In this document: piece after piece, positions 20,361 through 28,533 of the stretch
Layout: every line of letters starts with the position of its first letter
How positions within the stretch are numbered: the first letter of the stretch is position 1
Assembly: GCF_900188415.1 (NCBI RefSeq)
Contig: NZ_FZNV01000001.1
Location: forward strand, 282,764-335,514
Reading direction: 5' to 3'
DNA length: 52,751 bases
DNA from: Maribacter sedimenticola
GTDB taxonomy: Bacteria > Bacteroidota > Bacteroidia > Flavobacteriales > Flavobacteriaceae
Program-made: the position numbers and the translations under genes
Notes under the pieces: model-generated
Databases searched by the model: none
What the model was told of the DNA's origin: nothing
The model's input: the letters and a program-made list of their open reading frames with translations, nothing else

Positions 20361-20592
20361 CCTAACACACTACTTTGTGGGTTGGAGATTTCAGGCTTTT
20401 AGCTGAACATTATGTATCGTTATTCTATGTTCGGGTTTGAGGGAAATTGGAAGTGTTTCCCGCAAATGGCTTATAAGATAGGTTGCCGATTAGTAAAGCA
20501 AACTTCCAACAAATACAACGCTATCATGCAAAGCCAGCATGATTACTTCTTCATTCCTACTACACAAAAACAGATTTTAGTCTGATTTTTTT
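20361..20592 (+). ncRNA. Structured RNA candidate with pseudoknots and terminator
   Basis: A 478-bp gap holds one compact set of perfect helices. H1 is CCtAACaCAC/GTGgGTTGG (20361-20385, imperfect). H2 is GAACAT/ATGTTC (20405-20410 with 20427-20432). H3 is GGGAAA/TTTCCC (20441-20446 with 20456-20461). H4 is ATCATGC/GCATGAT (20523-20529 with 20537-20543). The H3 loop TTGGAAGT (20447-20454) is an 8-of-8 complement of ACTTCCAA (20502-20509). The H4 loop AAAGCC (20530-20535) complements GGCTTT (20394-20399). CAGA/TCTG plus a seven-T run (to 20592) ends it. It lies on the speA strand, ending 87 bp before the start codon. It could be a free ncRNA or a leader element. Bases 20202-20360 are AT-rich with poly-A/T tracts and show nothing else. 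Confidence 0.6.
20566..20592 (+). terminator. Terminator of the structured RNA, upstream of speA
   Basis: AAAAACAGA and TCTGATTTTTTT pair through CAGA/TCTG with an A/T continuation after a one-base bulge, then a run of seven T's. It separates the structured RNA from speA, or acts as an attenuator in its leader. Confidence 0.6.
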
Positions 20593-20679
20593 ATTATGAT
20601 GGTTACGTTTTCTTAACTTTCAAAGCCTAGAGTAGTTGTTATATTTAACAAAATTCATTTTTCATTATAATTTCATTTC

Positions 20680-22092
20680 ATGAATACCAAATACATTGAT
20701 CTAATTGATCAAACTTATTATTTTCCCCAAGAAGAGTTTAATCTAGATGGTGAACACCTCCAGTTTCACGGCATACCCTTACATGAGCTAGTGCAAGAAT
20801 ATGGTAGTCCTTTAAAGTTTACATACCTGCCCAAAATTTCAGAAAATATATTACGGGCTAAAAATTGGTTCGCCAATGCCATTGAGAAAAATAATTACAA
20901 GGGAAAATACCATTATTGCTATTGTACCAAAAGTTCGCACTTTCAACATGTCATGCATGAAGCCCTTAAGAATAATATCCATATGGAGACTTCCTCTGCA
21001 TTTGATATCAATATCATTGAAAAATTAAAGGAAGACGGTAAATTAAATGATCAAACATTTGTCATTTGTAACGGATTTAAGCGTGAAAAATATATTGACA
21101 ATATTGCACGGTTAATCAATAACGGGCACCAAAACTGTATTCCTATCATTGATAACTATGAGGAAATAGACTTGTTGACAGATGTTATTGACGATACGTT
21201 TAAAGTGGGTATACGTATTGCATCAGAAGAAGAACCAAAATTTGAGTTCTATACTTCCAGGTTGGGTATAGGGTATAAGAATATAGTTCCATTCTATGAA
21301 AACCAAATAAAGGACAATGATAAGGTAGAGCTAAAAATGCTTCACTTCTTCATTAATACCGGCATTCGTGATAATGCCTATTATTGGAACGAACTTGTTA
21401 AATGTTTAAAGGTGTATGTCCGCTTAAAGAAAATCTGTCCATCCCTGGACAGTTTAAATATTGGAGGAGGTTTTCCTATAAAAAACTCATTGGCCTTTGA
21501 GTATGATTATCAATATATGATCAATGAGATCTTGAACCAGATCAATATAACCTGTTCAGAGGCAGATGTACCGGTACCTCATATTTTTACGGAGTTCGGT
21601 AGTTTTACCGTAGGTGAGAGCGGTGGGGCCATTTATGAGATTTTATATCAAAAACAGCAGAACGATAGGGAAAAATGGAATATGATCGATTCTTCGTTCA
21701 TTACCACGCTACCAGATACTTGGGCCATTAACAAGAGATTTATAATGCTTCCCATAAATCGATGGAACGATGAGTATGAACGCGTTCTATTGGGGGGCCT
21801 TACCTGTGATAGTGATGATTATTATAATAGCGAACAGAATATGAACGCCATCTACCTGCCAAAATATAAAAGGGAAAAACCATTATATATAGGATTTTTC
21901 AATACAGGGGCCTATCAAGAAACCATTGGGGGTTATGGAGGGTTGCAGCACTGCCTTATACCACAGCCCAAACATATTTTAATAGATAAGGATGAAAGCG
22001 GTAAATTTTCCTATAAATTATTTAAGGGACAACAAAAAGCGGAAGACCTTTTGGGAATTTTAGGATATGATGTGGATTCACCAGCCCAATAG
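20680..22092 (+). CDS. speA: Arginine decarboxylase, PLP fold-type III
   Basis: This 470-residue protein is an alanine-racemase-fold PLP decarboxylase of the short Bacteroidota SpeA type; classical E. coli-like SpeA is about 630-660 residues. The PLP lysine is in HYCYCTKSSHF (K84). Further motifs are SLDSLNIGGGFP (glycine loop, about 258-270), PHIFTEFGSFTVGESG (about 300) and the active-site CDSDDYYN near 387-394, supplied across the dimer. The C-terminal beta domain includes FFNTGAYQETIGGYGGLQH. It should convert arginine to agmatine. Agmatinase follows in the same direction after 121 bp, supporting arginine rather than diaminopimelate or carboxynorspermidine as substrate. Start: ATG at 20680, with a structured RNA and terminator upstream. 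Confidence 0.9.
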   Translation: MNTKYIDLIDQTYYFPQEEFNLDGEHLQFHGIPLHELVQEYGSPLKFTYLPKISENILRAKNWFANAIEKNNYKGKYHYCYCTKSSHFQHVMHEALKNNIHMETSSAFDINIIEKLKEDGKLNDQTFVICNGFKREKYIDNIARLINNGHQNCIPIIDNYEEIDLLTDVIDDTFKVGIRIASEEEPKFEFYTSRLGIGYKNIVPFYENQIKDNDKVELKMLHFFINTGIRDNAYYWNELVKCLKVYVRLKKICPSLDSLNIGGGFPIKNSLAFEYDYQYMINEILNQINITCSEADVPVPHIFTEFGSFTVGESGGAIYEILYQKQQNDREKWNMIDSSFITTLPDTWAINKRFIMLPINRWNDEYERVLLGGLTCDSDDYYNSEQNMNAIYLPKYKREKPLYIGFFNTGAYQETIGGYGGLQHCLIPQPKHILIDKDESGKFSYKLFKGQQKAEDLLGILGYDVDSPAQ

Positions 22093-22213
22093 CATATTTT
22101 CCTATCTTTAGGAGAAGATTAATCATAGGGTCAAAAAATATATAAACAATTGATTACATTTTAAAATTGAACATTTTTTCAAAACAAAACCACTTAACAA
22201 TAGCTAAAGTAAC

Positions 22214-23152
22214 ATGAGTACATCTAAGAATTATGCGGGTATTTCCGATGAATTCGCCCAACTGGAAAAATCAAAGATTATATTGATCCCTGTTCCTTAT
22301 GACGGAACCAGTACATGGGGAAAAGGAGCGGATAAAGGCCCTGAAGCTTTTTTGGAAGCTTCTGAGAATATGGAACTGTATGATATTGAAACAGATTCTG
22401 AAGTTTACAAGCAAGGTATTCATTTAACCAGTCCCATTACCGTAAATAGCTCACCAGAAGCCGTGGTAAAAGAGGTGCATGCTATTACAAAGGATTTTAT
22501 CAAGCGTAATAAATTCGTAACCTTATTTGGAGGTGAACATTCTATTTCCATTGGTTCAATAAGGGCTTTCAACGAATGTTTTGACAACCTGACCGTTCTT
22601 CAGATAGATGCCCATGCAGATTTAAGGGAGTCTTATGAAGGTAGCAAATACAATCATGCATGTGCGGTCTATGAGGCCAACCAAACCACGAATTTGGTGC
22701 AGGTTGGTATACGTTCTATGGACAGTATTGAAAAAACATTAATGGATCAAGATAAAACGTTCTTTGCCCATGATATGGTGAACGACGAGTATTGGATGGA
22801 CAAGGTTATAGATACCATGACAGATAATGTTTTTATCACCTTTGATCTTGATGCTTTTGACCCTTCAATTATGCCGTCTACAGGTACTCCAGAACCTGGT
22901 GGATTGTTTTGGTACGAAACCTTAGAGTTTTTAAAACAGGTATTTGAAGACAAGAATGTGGTTGGTTTCGATATTGTTGAACTATGTCCTAATAAGAACG
23001 ATCGATCATCGGACTTTTTGGCGGCCAAATTATATTACAAAATGCTTAGCTATAAATTTGCCGGGCAAGATATAGATCAGGAGTATGACAATACTTATGA
23101 TATCGATTACAAAGCAAATACAAATTCAAAATTTGAAGATGACGAAGACTAA
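22214..23152 (+). CDS. speB: Agmatinase (ureohydrolase)
   Basis: This 312-residue ureohydrolase has all manganese ligands: H109 in FGGEHSIS, D132/H134/D136 in QIDAHADLRESYEGS, and D211/D213 in TFDLDAFDPS. The following STGTPEPGG segment is the agmatinase-type substrate loop. The C-terminal tail after about 285 is acidic and rich in Asp/Asn (ending EDDED). It splits agmatine into putrescine and urea. The ATG of the next gene lies inside its last codons (14-bp overlap), so the deoxyhypusine-synthase-like gene should be translationally coupled. Length and motifs match the arginase/agmatinase family well. Confidence 0.94.
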   Translation: MSTSKNYAGISDEFAQLEKSKIILIPVPYDGTSTWGKGADKGPEAFLEASENMELYDIETDSEVYKQGIHLTSPITVNSSPEAVVKEVHAITKDFIKRNKFVTLFGGEHSISIGSIRAFNECFDNLTVLQIDAHADLRESYEGSKYNHACAVYEANQTTNLVQVGIRSMDSIEKTLMDQDKTFFAHDMVNDEYWMDKVIDTMTDNVFITFDLDAFDPSIMPSTGTPEPGGLFWYETLEFLKQVFEDKNVVGFDIVELCPNKNDRSSDFLAAKLYYKMLSYKFAGQDIDQEYDNTYDIDYKANTNSKFEDDED

Positions 23153-24116
23153 AGGTGCTATCACCAATTTTATAGAAAAATACTATTTACACTTTAATGC
23201 CGCTGCCTTGGTTGATGCTGCAAAAGGATATGAACAACAATTGGACAATGGAGCCAAAATGTTGGTTTCCTTGGCCGGAGCCATGTCTACGGCAGAGCTG
23301 GGTAAAATTTTCGCAGAGGTTATTCGCCAAGACAAAGTGCAGATTATTTCTTGTACAGGTGCCAATCTAGAAGAGGATATCATGAACTTGGTGGCACACT
23401 CACATTATAAGAGAGTGCCCAATTACAGGGATTTAACTCCACAAGATGAGTGGGACCTATTGGAAAAAGGCCTAAATAGGGTAACAGATACTTGTATACC
23501 GGAGGAAGAGGCCTTTAGAAGGCTACAACAGCATATATTTAAGATTTGGAAAGATGCCGATGATAAAGGGGAACGTTACCTGCCCCATGAATTTATGTAC
23601 AAAATGTTACTTTCCGGAGTGTTAGAGGAATATTATGAAATAGACCTAAAGGATTCTTGGATGTATGCCGCAGCTGAGAAGAATCTACCTATTATTTGTC
23701 CAGGTTGGGAAGATAGTACAATGGGTAACATTTTTGCATCCTATGTGCTAAAAGGGGAGTTGAAGGCCAGCACCATGAAATCTGGAATAGAGTACATGAC
23801 CTTTTTGGCAGATTGGTATACGGATAATTCTGAAAATGGTATAGGTTTCTTTCAAATTGGCGGTGGTATAGCAGGAGATTTCCCAATTTGCGTAGTGCCT
23901 ATGTTATATCAGGATATGGAGCGTACTAACACACCTTTTTGGAGCTATTTCTGTCAAATAAGTGATAGCACCACAAGTTACGGTTCATATTCCGGAGCCG
24001 TACCTAACGAAAAGATAACCTGGGGAAAGCTAGATATCAATACCCCAAAATATATTATTGAAAGTGACGCCACAATTGTTGCGCCCTTAATTTTTGCTTA
24101 CCTATTAGACATGTAG
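23139..24116 (+). CDS. Deoxyhypusine-synthase-fold protein, probable homospermidine synthase
   Basis: The ATG at 23139 gives 325 residues; an upstream in-frame start at 23085 lies deep in speB and is unlikely. The protein has the deoxyhypusine synthase fold: MLVSLAGAMSTAELGKIFAEVI and IISCTGANLEEDIMNL for NAD binding (about 45-85), PIICPGWEDSTMGNI and GGGIAGDFPICV (about 190-260), and the catalytic-lysine block KITWGKL (K297) matching the family's VSWGKI. True deoxyhypusine synthase modifies eIF5A, which bacteria lack; some bacterial homologues make homospermidine from putrescine. Following speA and speB, that reaction is the best guess. Spermidine or an aminobutyl transfer to another acceptor remain possible. 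Confidence 0.85.
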   Translation: MTKTKGAITNFIEKYYLHFNAAALVDAAKGYEQQLDNGAKMLVSLAGAMSTAELGKIFAEVIRQDKVQIISCTGANLEEDIMNLVAHSHYKRVPNYRDLTPQDEWDLLEKGLNRVTDTCIPEEEAFRRLQQHIFKIWKDADDKGERYLPHEFMYKMLLSGVLEEYYEIDLKDSWMYAAAEKNLPIICPGWEDSTMGNIFASYVLKGELKASTMKSGIEYMTFLADWYTDNSENGIGFFQIGGGIAGDFPICVVPMLYQDMERTNTPFWSYFCQISDSTTSYGSYSGAVPNEKITWGKLDINTPKYIIESDATIVAPLIFAYLLDM

Positions 24117-24118
24117 TT

Positions 24119-24442
24119 ATGGACAAGAACGCACATTTAAAAAAAGTCATTGTAGACTTTAAAAAATTGACACCAGAGGTACTTAAACTTTTGGTGGAAA
24201 GATATCCGGATGGGTATGATGACCGCAATATCATCTCATTTAGAAATGCTCAAGGAGAACGTATAGAGGCAGTTGAAGTATTGACCGAGGATACTAAGTA
24301 CTTGGTAAAGATCAGCGCCAAATTAGAGTATACCATGGAGAATTATGACGAGGACGATTATGAGGATTTTGATGATGACGATCCAACTGCGGTAGTTGAG
24401 CCGAATCCTGAGGATATGGTCGATGGCGATGATGAAGATTAA
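24119..24442 (+). CDS. Small acidic-tailed protein coupled to the polyamine genes
   Basis: This 107-residue protein starts 2 bp after the previous stop. Residues 1-70 form a small alpha/beta domain beginning MDKNAHLKKVIVDFKKLTPE, with VLKLLVERYPDGYDDRNIISF and a YLVKISAKLEY strand. From about residue 74 on, most positions are Asp or Glu (YDEDDYEDFDDDDP onward), so the tail is disordered and strongly negative. Databases often carry relatives as hypothetical or, I think wrongly, as primase-like. No enzyme motif is present. Position and spacing imply co-expression with speAB and the DHS-like gene. Binding of polyamines or another basic ligand by the tail is speculation. Confidence 0.7.
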   Translation: MDKNAHLKKVIVDFKKLTPEVLKLLVERYPDGYDDRNIISFRNAQGERIEAVEVLTEDTKYLVKISAKLEYTMENYDEDDYEDFDDDDPTAVVEPNPEDMVDGDDED

Positions 24443-24489
24443 TTTTATCATTTAATCGATTATGGCCGTTGCCCAGGCCCAGCAAATTT

Positions 24490-24527
24490 CCGGTCTAATC
24501 AAGATAGACCGGATCACTTATTTTTTC
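24490..24527 (+). terminator. Terminator candidate after the polyamine operon
   Basis: A perfect 8-bp stem (CCGGTCTA with TAGACCGG) with a 7-nt loop is followed, after 7 bases, by TTTTTT. The gap before the T-run makes it less than ideal. Confidence 0.55.
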
Positions 24528-24567
24528 CCTAATTTAAATAGATGATCGTTGTATTTACAACAGGTAT

Positions 24568-26094
24568 ATGAACATAGATGAAATTGAGAATATTGAATTA
24601 AAGTTTTTAGATCTTGATGATTATCAAGAACTAAAGACCGCCATGATATCCGCATATACCAATATGCCCGGATCTTATTGGAAAGAGGAGCATATAAAAT
24701 CCTTAATAGATAAGTTTCCAGAGGGGCAAGTGGTCATTAAAATCAATGGTCAATTGGCCGGTGTGGCATTGTCCATTGTAGTAGACTATGATGCTTTTGA
24801 CGATAACCATACCTATGAGCAGATTACGGGTAAATATACGTTTGACACCCATGATAACGAAGGGGATGTTCTCTATGGTATTGAAGTATTTATTAAGCCA
24901 AGTTTTAGAGGTCTTCGTTTGGGCCGCCGTTTATATGATTATAGAAAAGAACTTTGCGAAAAGTTAAACTTAAAGAGTATCGTTTTTGGGGGTCGTATGC
25001 CCAATTACCATGAATATGCATCGGAACTATCACCAAAGGAATACATTGACAAGGTTCGTAGAAAAGAAATTCAAGATCCCGTACTGAACTTTCAGATCAG
25101 TAATGATTTTCATCCCGCTAAAGTAATGAAGGGGTATTTGGACGGGGATAAAGCTTCCCAGGATTTTGCTATTTTAATGGAATGGGATAATATTTATTAT
25201 CAGAAACCTTCCAAAAAAGCGGCTACGAAGAAAACCGTTATCCGTCTAGGCCTTATCCAGTGGCAAATGAGACCGTACAAAGATTTGGACGAACTCTTGG
25301 AACAAGCGGAATATTTTATAGATGCCGTATCCGGTTACCGCTCGGATTTTGCCTTGTTTCCAGAGTTTTTCAATGCACCGTTAATGGCGGTAAACAATCA
25401 CATGTCCACGCCAGATGCTATTCGGGAACTGGCCAAGCATACACAGGCAATTGCCCAAAAATTTTCTGAATTTTCCATATCCTATAATATCAATATCATA
25501 ACAGGGAGTATGCCAGAAATCATAGATGGCCGCCTATATAATGTTGGGTACCTTTGTAGACGGGATGGTAGCATGGAACGCTATGAAAAACTACACGTTA
25601 CGCCAGATGAAGCTAAGGTGTGGGGTATGCAGGGAGGAACGCAATTAAAGGCCTTTGATACGGATTGTGGTAAAATTGGCGTTTTGGTCTGTTATGATTC
25701 TGAATTTCCGGAATTAAGCCGTTTATTGGCAGATGAGGGTATGGATATTTTGTTTGTTCCTTTTTTGACCGATACGCAAAACGGATATTCAAGGGTTCGT
25801 AACTGTGCGCAGGCAAGGGCAATTGAAAACGAATGCTATGTGGCTATTGCCGGTAGTGTAGGTAATTTGCCCAATGTACAGAATATGGATATTCAGTTTG
25901 CCCAATCCATGGTTTTTACTCCATGTGATTTCTCGTTTCCTACCAACGGAATAAAAGCAGAGGCAACCCCTAATACGGAAATGATCCTCATTGCAGACAT
26001 AGATATTAGCTTGCTTAGGGAACTTAACCAATTTGGGGCCGTACGTAACCTTAGGGACAGAAGAACCGATCTGTTCGAATTAAGAAAGAAATAA
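24568..26094 (+). CDS. GNAT acetyltransferase-nitrilase fusion protein
   Basis: This 508-residue two-domain protein has a GNAT fold in residues about 8-205, with LYGIEVFIKPSFRGLRLGRRLYDYR as the acetyl-CoA pyrophosphate loop (RxxRLGRR). Residues about 222-505 are a carbon-nitrogen hydrolase with a full Glu-Lys-Cys triad: E266 in LFPEFFNAP, K341 in MERYEKLHV and C375 in GVLVCYDSEFPE. Nitrilase-superfamily enzymes cleave or form amides. This fusion recurs in bacteria, but to my knowledge its substrate is not established. A nitrilase acting after polyamine genes could suggest an N-carbamoyl- or acyl-putrescine substrate, but agmatinase already makes putrescine. The next gene, 39 bp on, encodes an ATP-grasp ligase, so acylation plus amide chemistry on a small amine or peptide is a reasonable idea. 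Confidence 0.88.
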   Translation: MNIDEIENIELKFLDLDDYQELKTAMISAYTNMPGSYWKEEHIKSLIDKFPEGQVVIKINGQLAGVALSIVVDYDAFDDNHTYEQITGKYTFDTHDNEGDVLYGIEVFIKPSFRGLRLGRRLYDYRKELCEKLNLKSIVFGGRMPNYHEYASELSPKEYIDKVRRKEIQDPVLNFQISNDFHPAKVMKGYLDGDKASQDFAILMEWDNIYYQKPSKKAATKKTVIRLGLIQWQMRPYKDLDELLEQAEYFIDAVSGYRSDFALFPEFFNAPLMAVNNHMSTPDAIRELAKHTQAIAQKFSEFSISYNINIITGSMPEIIDGRLYNVGYLCRRDGSMERYEKLHVTPDEAKVWGMQGGTQLKAFDTDCGKIGVLVCYDSEFPELSRLLADEGMDILFVPFLTDTQNGYSRVRNCAQARAIENECYVAIAGSVGNLPNVQNMDIQFAQSMVFTPCDFSFPTNGIKAEATPNTEMILIADIDISLLRELNQFGAVRNLRDRRTDLFELRKK

Positions 26095-26133
26095 TTAAAG
26101 CTCCAAAATACAACGGAGACAAAATAATAGAAT

Positions 26134-27504
26134 TTGGATAATTTAAAGATTATAGGTAGTGAAGAGTGGTGTGTGTTCAATGAACTGGGTATACCGGCAA
26201 TTAAGGCCAGGGTAGATTCTGGGGCTAAAACGTCTTCCATACAGGCTACCAATTTAAAAATTGTAGTAAAGGGCGGACATGAATGGGTAAAATTTGAGGT
26301 GAGCCCATTACAGGAAAACCGTAGTATAGCCATAGAATGCCAAGCTAGGTTGGTAGATCGCAGGATGGTAAAAAGTTCTTCCGGAATTTCTGAGGAACGT
26401 TTGGTCATAAAAACCCCGGTTACCATTGGTGAAGATACTTTTGATATTGAGCTGACCTTGGCGAATAGGGATACAATGGAGTTTCGTATGCTGTTGGGTA
26501 GAGAGGCACTGAACGAACGTTATATTGTCAACCCTGCAGTAAATTATCAATTACAATCATTTGAGGAAAGTGCGGTCAACAAAAAATATGCACCTTATTT
26601 TAAGGAAAAGACAGGTTTAAAAATTGCCCTTTTGGCAAGTAATCCCAATTTATATAGTAATAAAAGAATTATTGAAGCAGCCGAGGCCAGGGGGCATGAA
26701 ATCGATTTTTTGAATGTTGAACAGGCCTATATGAAGCTTGATGCACGTTCCCCGGAAATTAGATATAGGGGAGGTATCATTTTAAAGGACTATGATGCGG
26801 TAATACCACGTATTAAGCCTTCGGTTACCTTTTACGGTTGTGCATTGATCCGTCAATTTAATAATTTGGGGGTATACTGTCAAAATTCTGCAGAAGCCAT
26901 TACACAGTCCAGGGATAAATTGTTCGCTTCACAGTTGTTTTCAAACTATGATATCCATATCCCTATTACCGGTTTTGCAAAATCACCCATGGATACCAAG
27001 GATTTGATCAAAATGGTGAACGGAGCTCCGTTGATCATTAAATTATTGGAAAGTACCCAAGGTAAGGGAGTTGTTTTGGCCGAAACCAACAAGGCTGCAG
27101 AAAGTGTTATCAATGCCTTTAAAAGTGTCAATACCAATATATTGGTCCAGGAATTCATTAAAGAGGCCAACGGGCAGGATATTCGCTGTTTCGTGGTCAA
27201 TGGTAAAGTGGTTGCAAGTATGCAACGACAAGCCCAAAAAGGTGAATTTAGGGCCAATATACACCAAGGAGGTACCGCTTCCATTATTAAAATCACCGCA
27301 GATGAAAAGAAGTTGGCATTAAAGGCGGCCAAAGTATTGAATTTGGCGGTTGCCGGGGTAGATATTATCCGATCTAATAAAGGACCATTATTGCTTGAAG
27401 TAAATTCTTCTCCCGGTCTGGAAGGAATAGAAAATGCTACCGGTAAAGATATAGCCAATGCCATGATCATGGCAATTGAAAAGCGATTGAAGTTTAGTAG
27501 TTGA
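26134..27504 (+). CDS. Retropepsin-like (RimB-type) and RimK-like ATP-grasp fusion
   Basis: This 456-residue protein joins two domains. Residues about 1-140 are the 'ATP-dependent zinc protease' retropepsin-like domain, with the [12 protein letters not shown] aspartyl motif (about 22-35) and [10 protein letters not shown]. Residues about 165-456 are RimK-like ATP-grasp: [36 protein letters not shown] (P-loop-like glycine region), [19 protein letters not shown] and the metal-binding [15 protein letters not shown]. RimK-type enzymes add amino acids, often glutamate, by ATP-dependent amide formation. No ATG exists near the N-terminus, so translation must start at TTG 26134; GGAG lies about 16 bp upstream. 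It is probably co-transcribed with the GNAT-nitrilase. The acceptor is unknown. Confidence 0.87.
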   Translation: MDNLKIIGSEEWCVFNELGIPAIKARVDSGAKTSSIQATNLKIVVKGGHEWVKFEVSPLQENRSIAIECQARLVDRRMVKSSSGISEERLVIKTPVTIGEDTFDIELTLANRDTMEFRMLLGREALNERYIVNPAVNYQLQSFEESAVNKKYAPYFKEKTGLKIALLASNPNLYSNKRIIEAAEARGHEIDFLNVEQAYMKLDARSPEIRYRGGIILKDYDAVIPRIKPSVTFYGCALIRQFNNLGVYCQNSAEAITQSRDKLFASQLFSNYDIHIPITGFAKSPMDTKDLIKMVNGAPLIIKLLESTQGKGVVLAETNKAAESVINAFKSVNTNILVQEFIKEANGQDIRCFVVNGKVVASMQRQAQKGEFRANIHQGGTASIIKITADEKKLALKAAKVLNLAVAGVDIIRSNKGPLLLEVNSSPGLEGIENATGKDIANAMIMAIEKRLKFSS

Positions 27505-27507
27505 CCA

Positions 27508-27543
27508 ATTTGAAGAACAGGCTAAACCCTGTTCTTCAAATTT
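27508..27543. terminator. Bidirectional terminator overlapping a 3' coding end
   Basis: A perfect 15-bp stem (AATTTGAAGAACAGG with CCTGTTCTTCAAATT) around CTAAAC lies between two convergent genes. The right arm is also the last codons of the minus-strand epimerase gene, whose stop is in the loop. Confidence 0.85.
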
Positions 27544-28469
27544 TCCAACATGGTTTTCGTTGTTTTTTCAAGGTCAAATTCAGCCTTCCAGTTCCAATCC
27601 TTTTGTGCATTGCTGTCATCAATACTACTTGGCCATGAATTCGCAATTTGTTGCCTAAAATCCGGTGCATAGTCAATCGTAAAATCAGGTATTATAGCCT
27701 GGATACTGGCCGCTATTTCCTTTGGGGTAAAACTCATGGCTCCCAGATTATATGAAGACCGTTCTTTAATCTCATTCTCCGGGGTTTCCATAATTTGTAA
27801 GGTTGCCCTAATGGCATCATCCATGAACATCATGGGCAATTTGGTATCTTCTTCCAAAAAACATGTATAGGTGCCCTGTGTTAACGCTTTATGGTAAATT
27901 TCCACGGCATAATCCGTTGTGCCGCCACCCGGCATGGTTTTCCAACTGATCAGTCCGGGATAACGAATACTCCGCACATCTACACCAAATTTTTTAAAGT
28001 AATATTCGCACCAGCGTTCCCCGCTCTGTTTACTGATCCCATAAACGGTACTAGGTTCCATGATGGTGTTCTGTGGGGTATTGTTCTTTGGAGTATTTGG
28101 CCCAAAAACAGCGATACTGGAGGGCCAAAATATCTTGGTTATCTTTTTTTCCTTAGCTAGATTAAGCACGTTGAAAAGGGTGTTCATATTAAGATTCCAT
28201 GCACGCATGGGAAATTTCTCCGCTGTTGCACTTAACATTGCGGCCATTAAATAAACCTCTGAAATATCATAATAGGCAATAACTTCCTCAAGGGCATCAT
28301 AATTTGTAGCATCCAAGATTTCAAAAGGCCCAGATTGCATTAAATCCTCGTTACCTTCCCGTATGTCGCTAGCAATAATATGTTCACTACCGTATTTTTC
28401 TCTTAAGGTATAGGTGAGTTCTGTTCCAATTTGACCACAGGCGCCGATAATCAATATATATTTTGACAT
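27522..28469 (-). CDS. NAD-dependent epimerase-type L-threonine 3-dehydrogenase
   Basis: This 315-residue extended short-chain dehydrogenase has an NAD-binding GACGQIG (residues 9-15), a SSIAVFG serine region (about 117-123) and the YxxxK pair Y143/K147 (VYGISKQSGE). The motifs YPGLISWKTMPGGGTTDYAVEIY and DFRQQIANSWPSSIDDSNAQKDW match the UDP-galactose-4-epimerase-like threonine dehydrogenases known from Flavobacterium and animals. These oxidise L-threonine to 2-amino-3-ketobutyrate. No kbl gene is adjacent, so the glycine-forming partner must be elsewhere. It is divergent from the small lipoprotein gene at 28534. A different sugar-nucleotide epimerase role is possible but less likely given the substrate-loop motifs. 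Confidence 0.85.
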   Translation of the reverse strand: MSKYILIIGACGQIGTELTYTLREKYGSEHIIASDIREGNEDLMQSGPFEILDATNYDALEEVIAYYDISEVYLMAAMLSATAEKFPMRAWNLNMNTLFNVLNLAKEKKITKIFWPSSIAVFGPNTPKNNTPQNTIMEPSTVYGISKQSGERWCEYYFKKFGVDVRSIRYPGLISWKTMPGGGTTDYAVEIYHKALTQGTYTCFLEEDTKLPMMFMDDAIRATLQIMETPENEIKERSSYNLGAMSFTPKEIAASIQAIIPDFTIDYAPDFRQQIANSWPSSIDDSNAQKDWNWKAEFDLEKTTKTMLENLKNRV

Positions 28470-28533
28470 TTAAATATGCGTTAAATGAATTGCCGCATAA
28501 AGATACCTTTTCTTAAAATTTGTACATTCGCTT

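Noticed and set aside
20361..20592. tmRNA, RNase P RNA or SRP RNA in the structured region
   Set aside because: None of the conserved core sequences (tmRNA ends and tag frame, RNase P GAGGAAAGTC core, SRP GGUCAGGNCCGGAAGG core) is present.
23139..24116. True deoxyhypusine synthase acting on eIF5A
   Set aside because: Bacteria have EF-P rather than eIF5A and no hypusine; the gene lies with polyamine genes, so a polyamine product is more likely.
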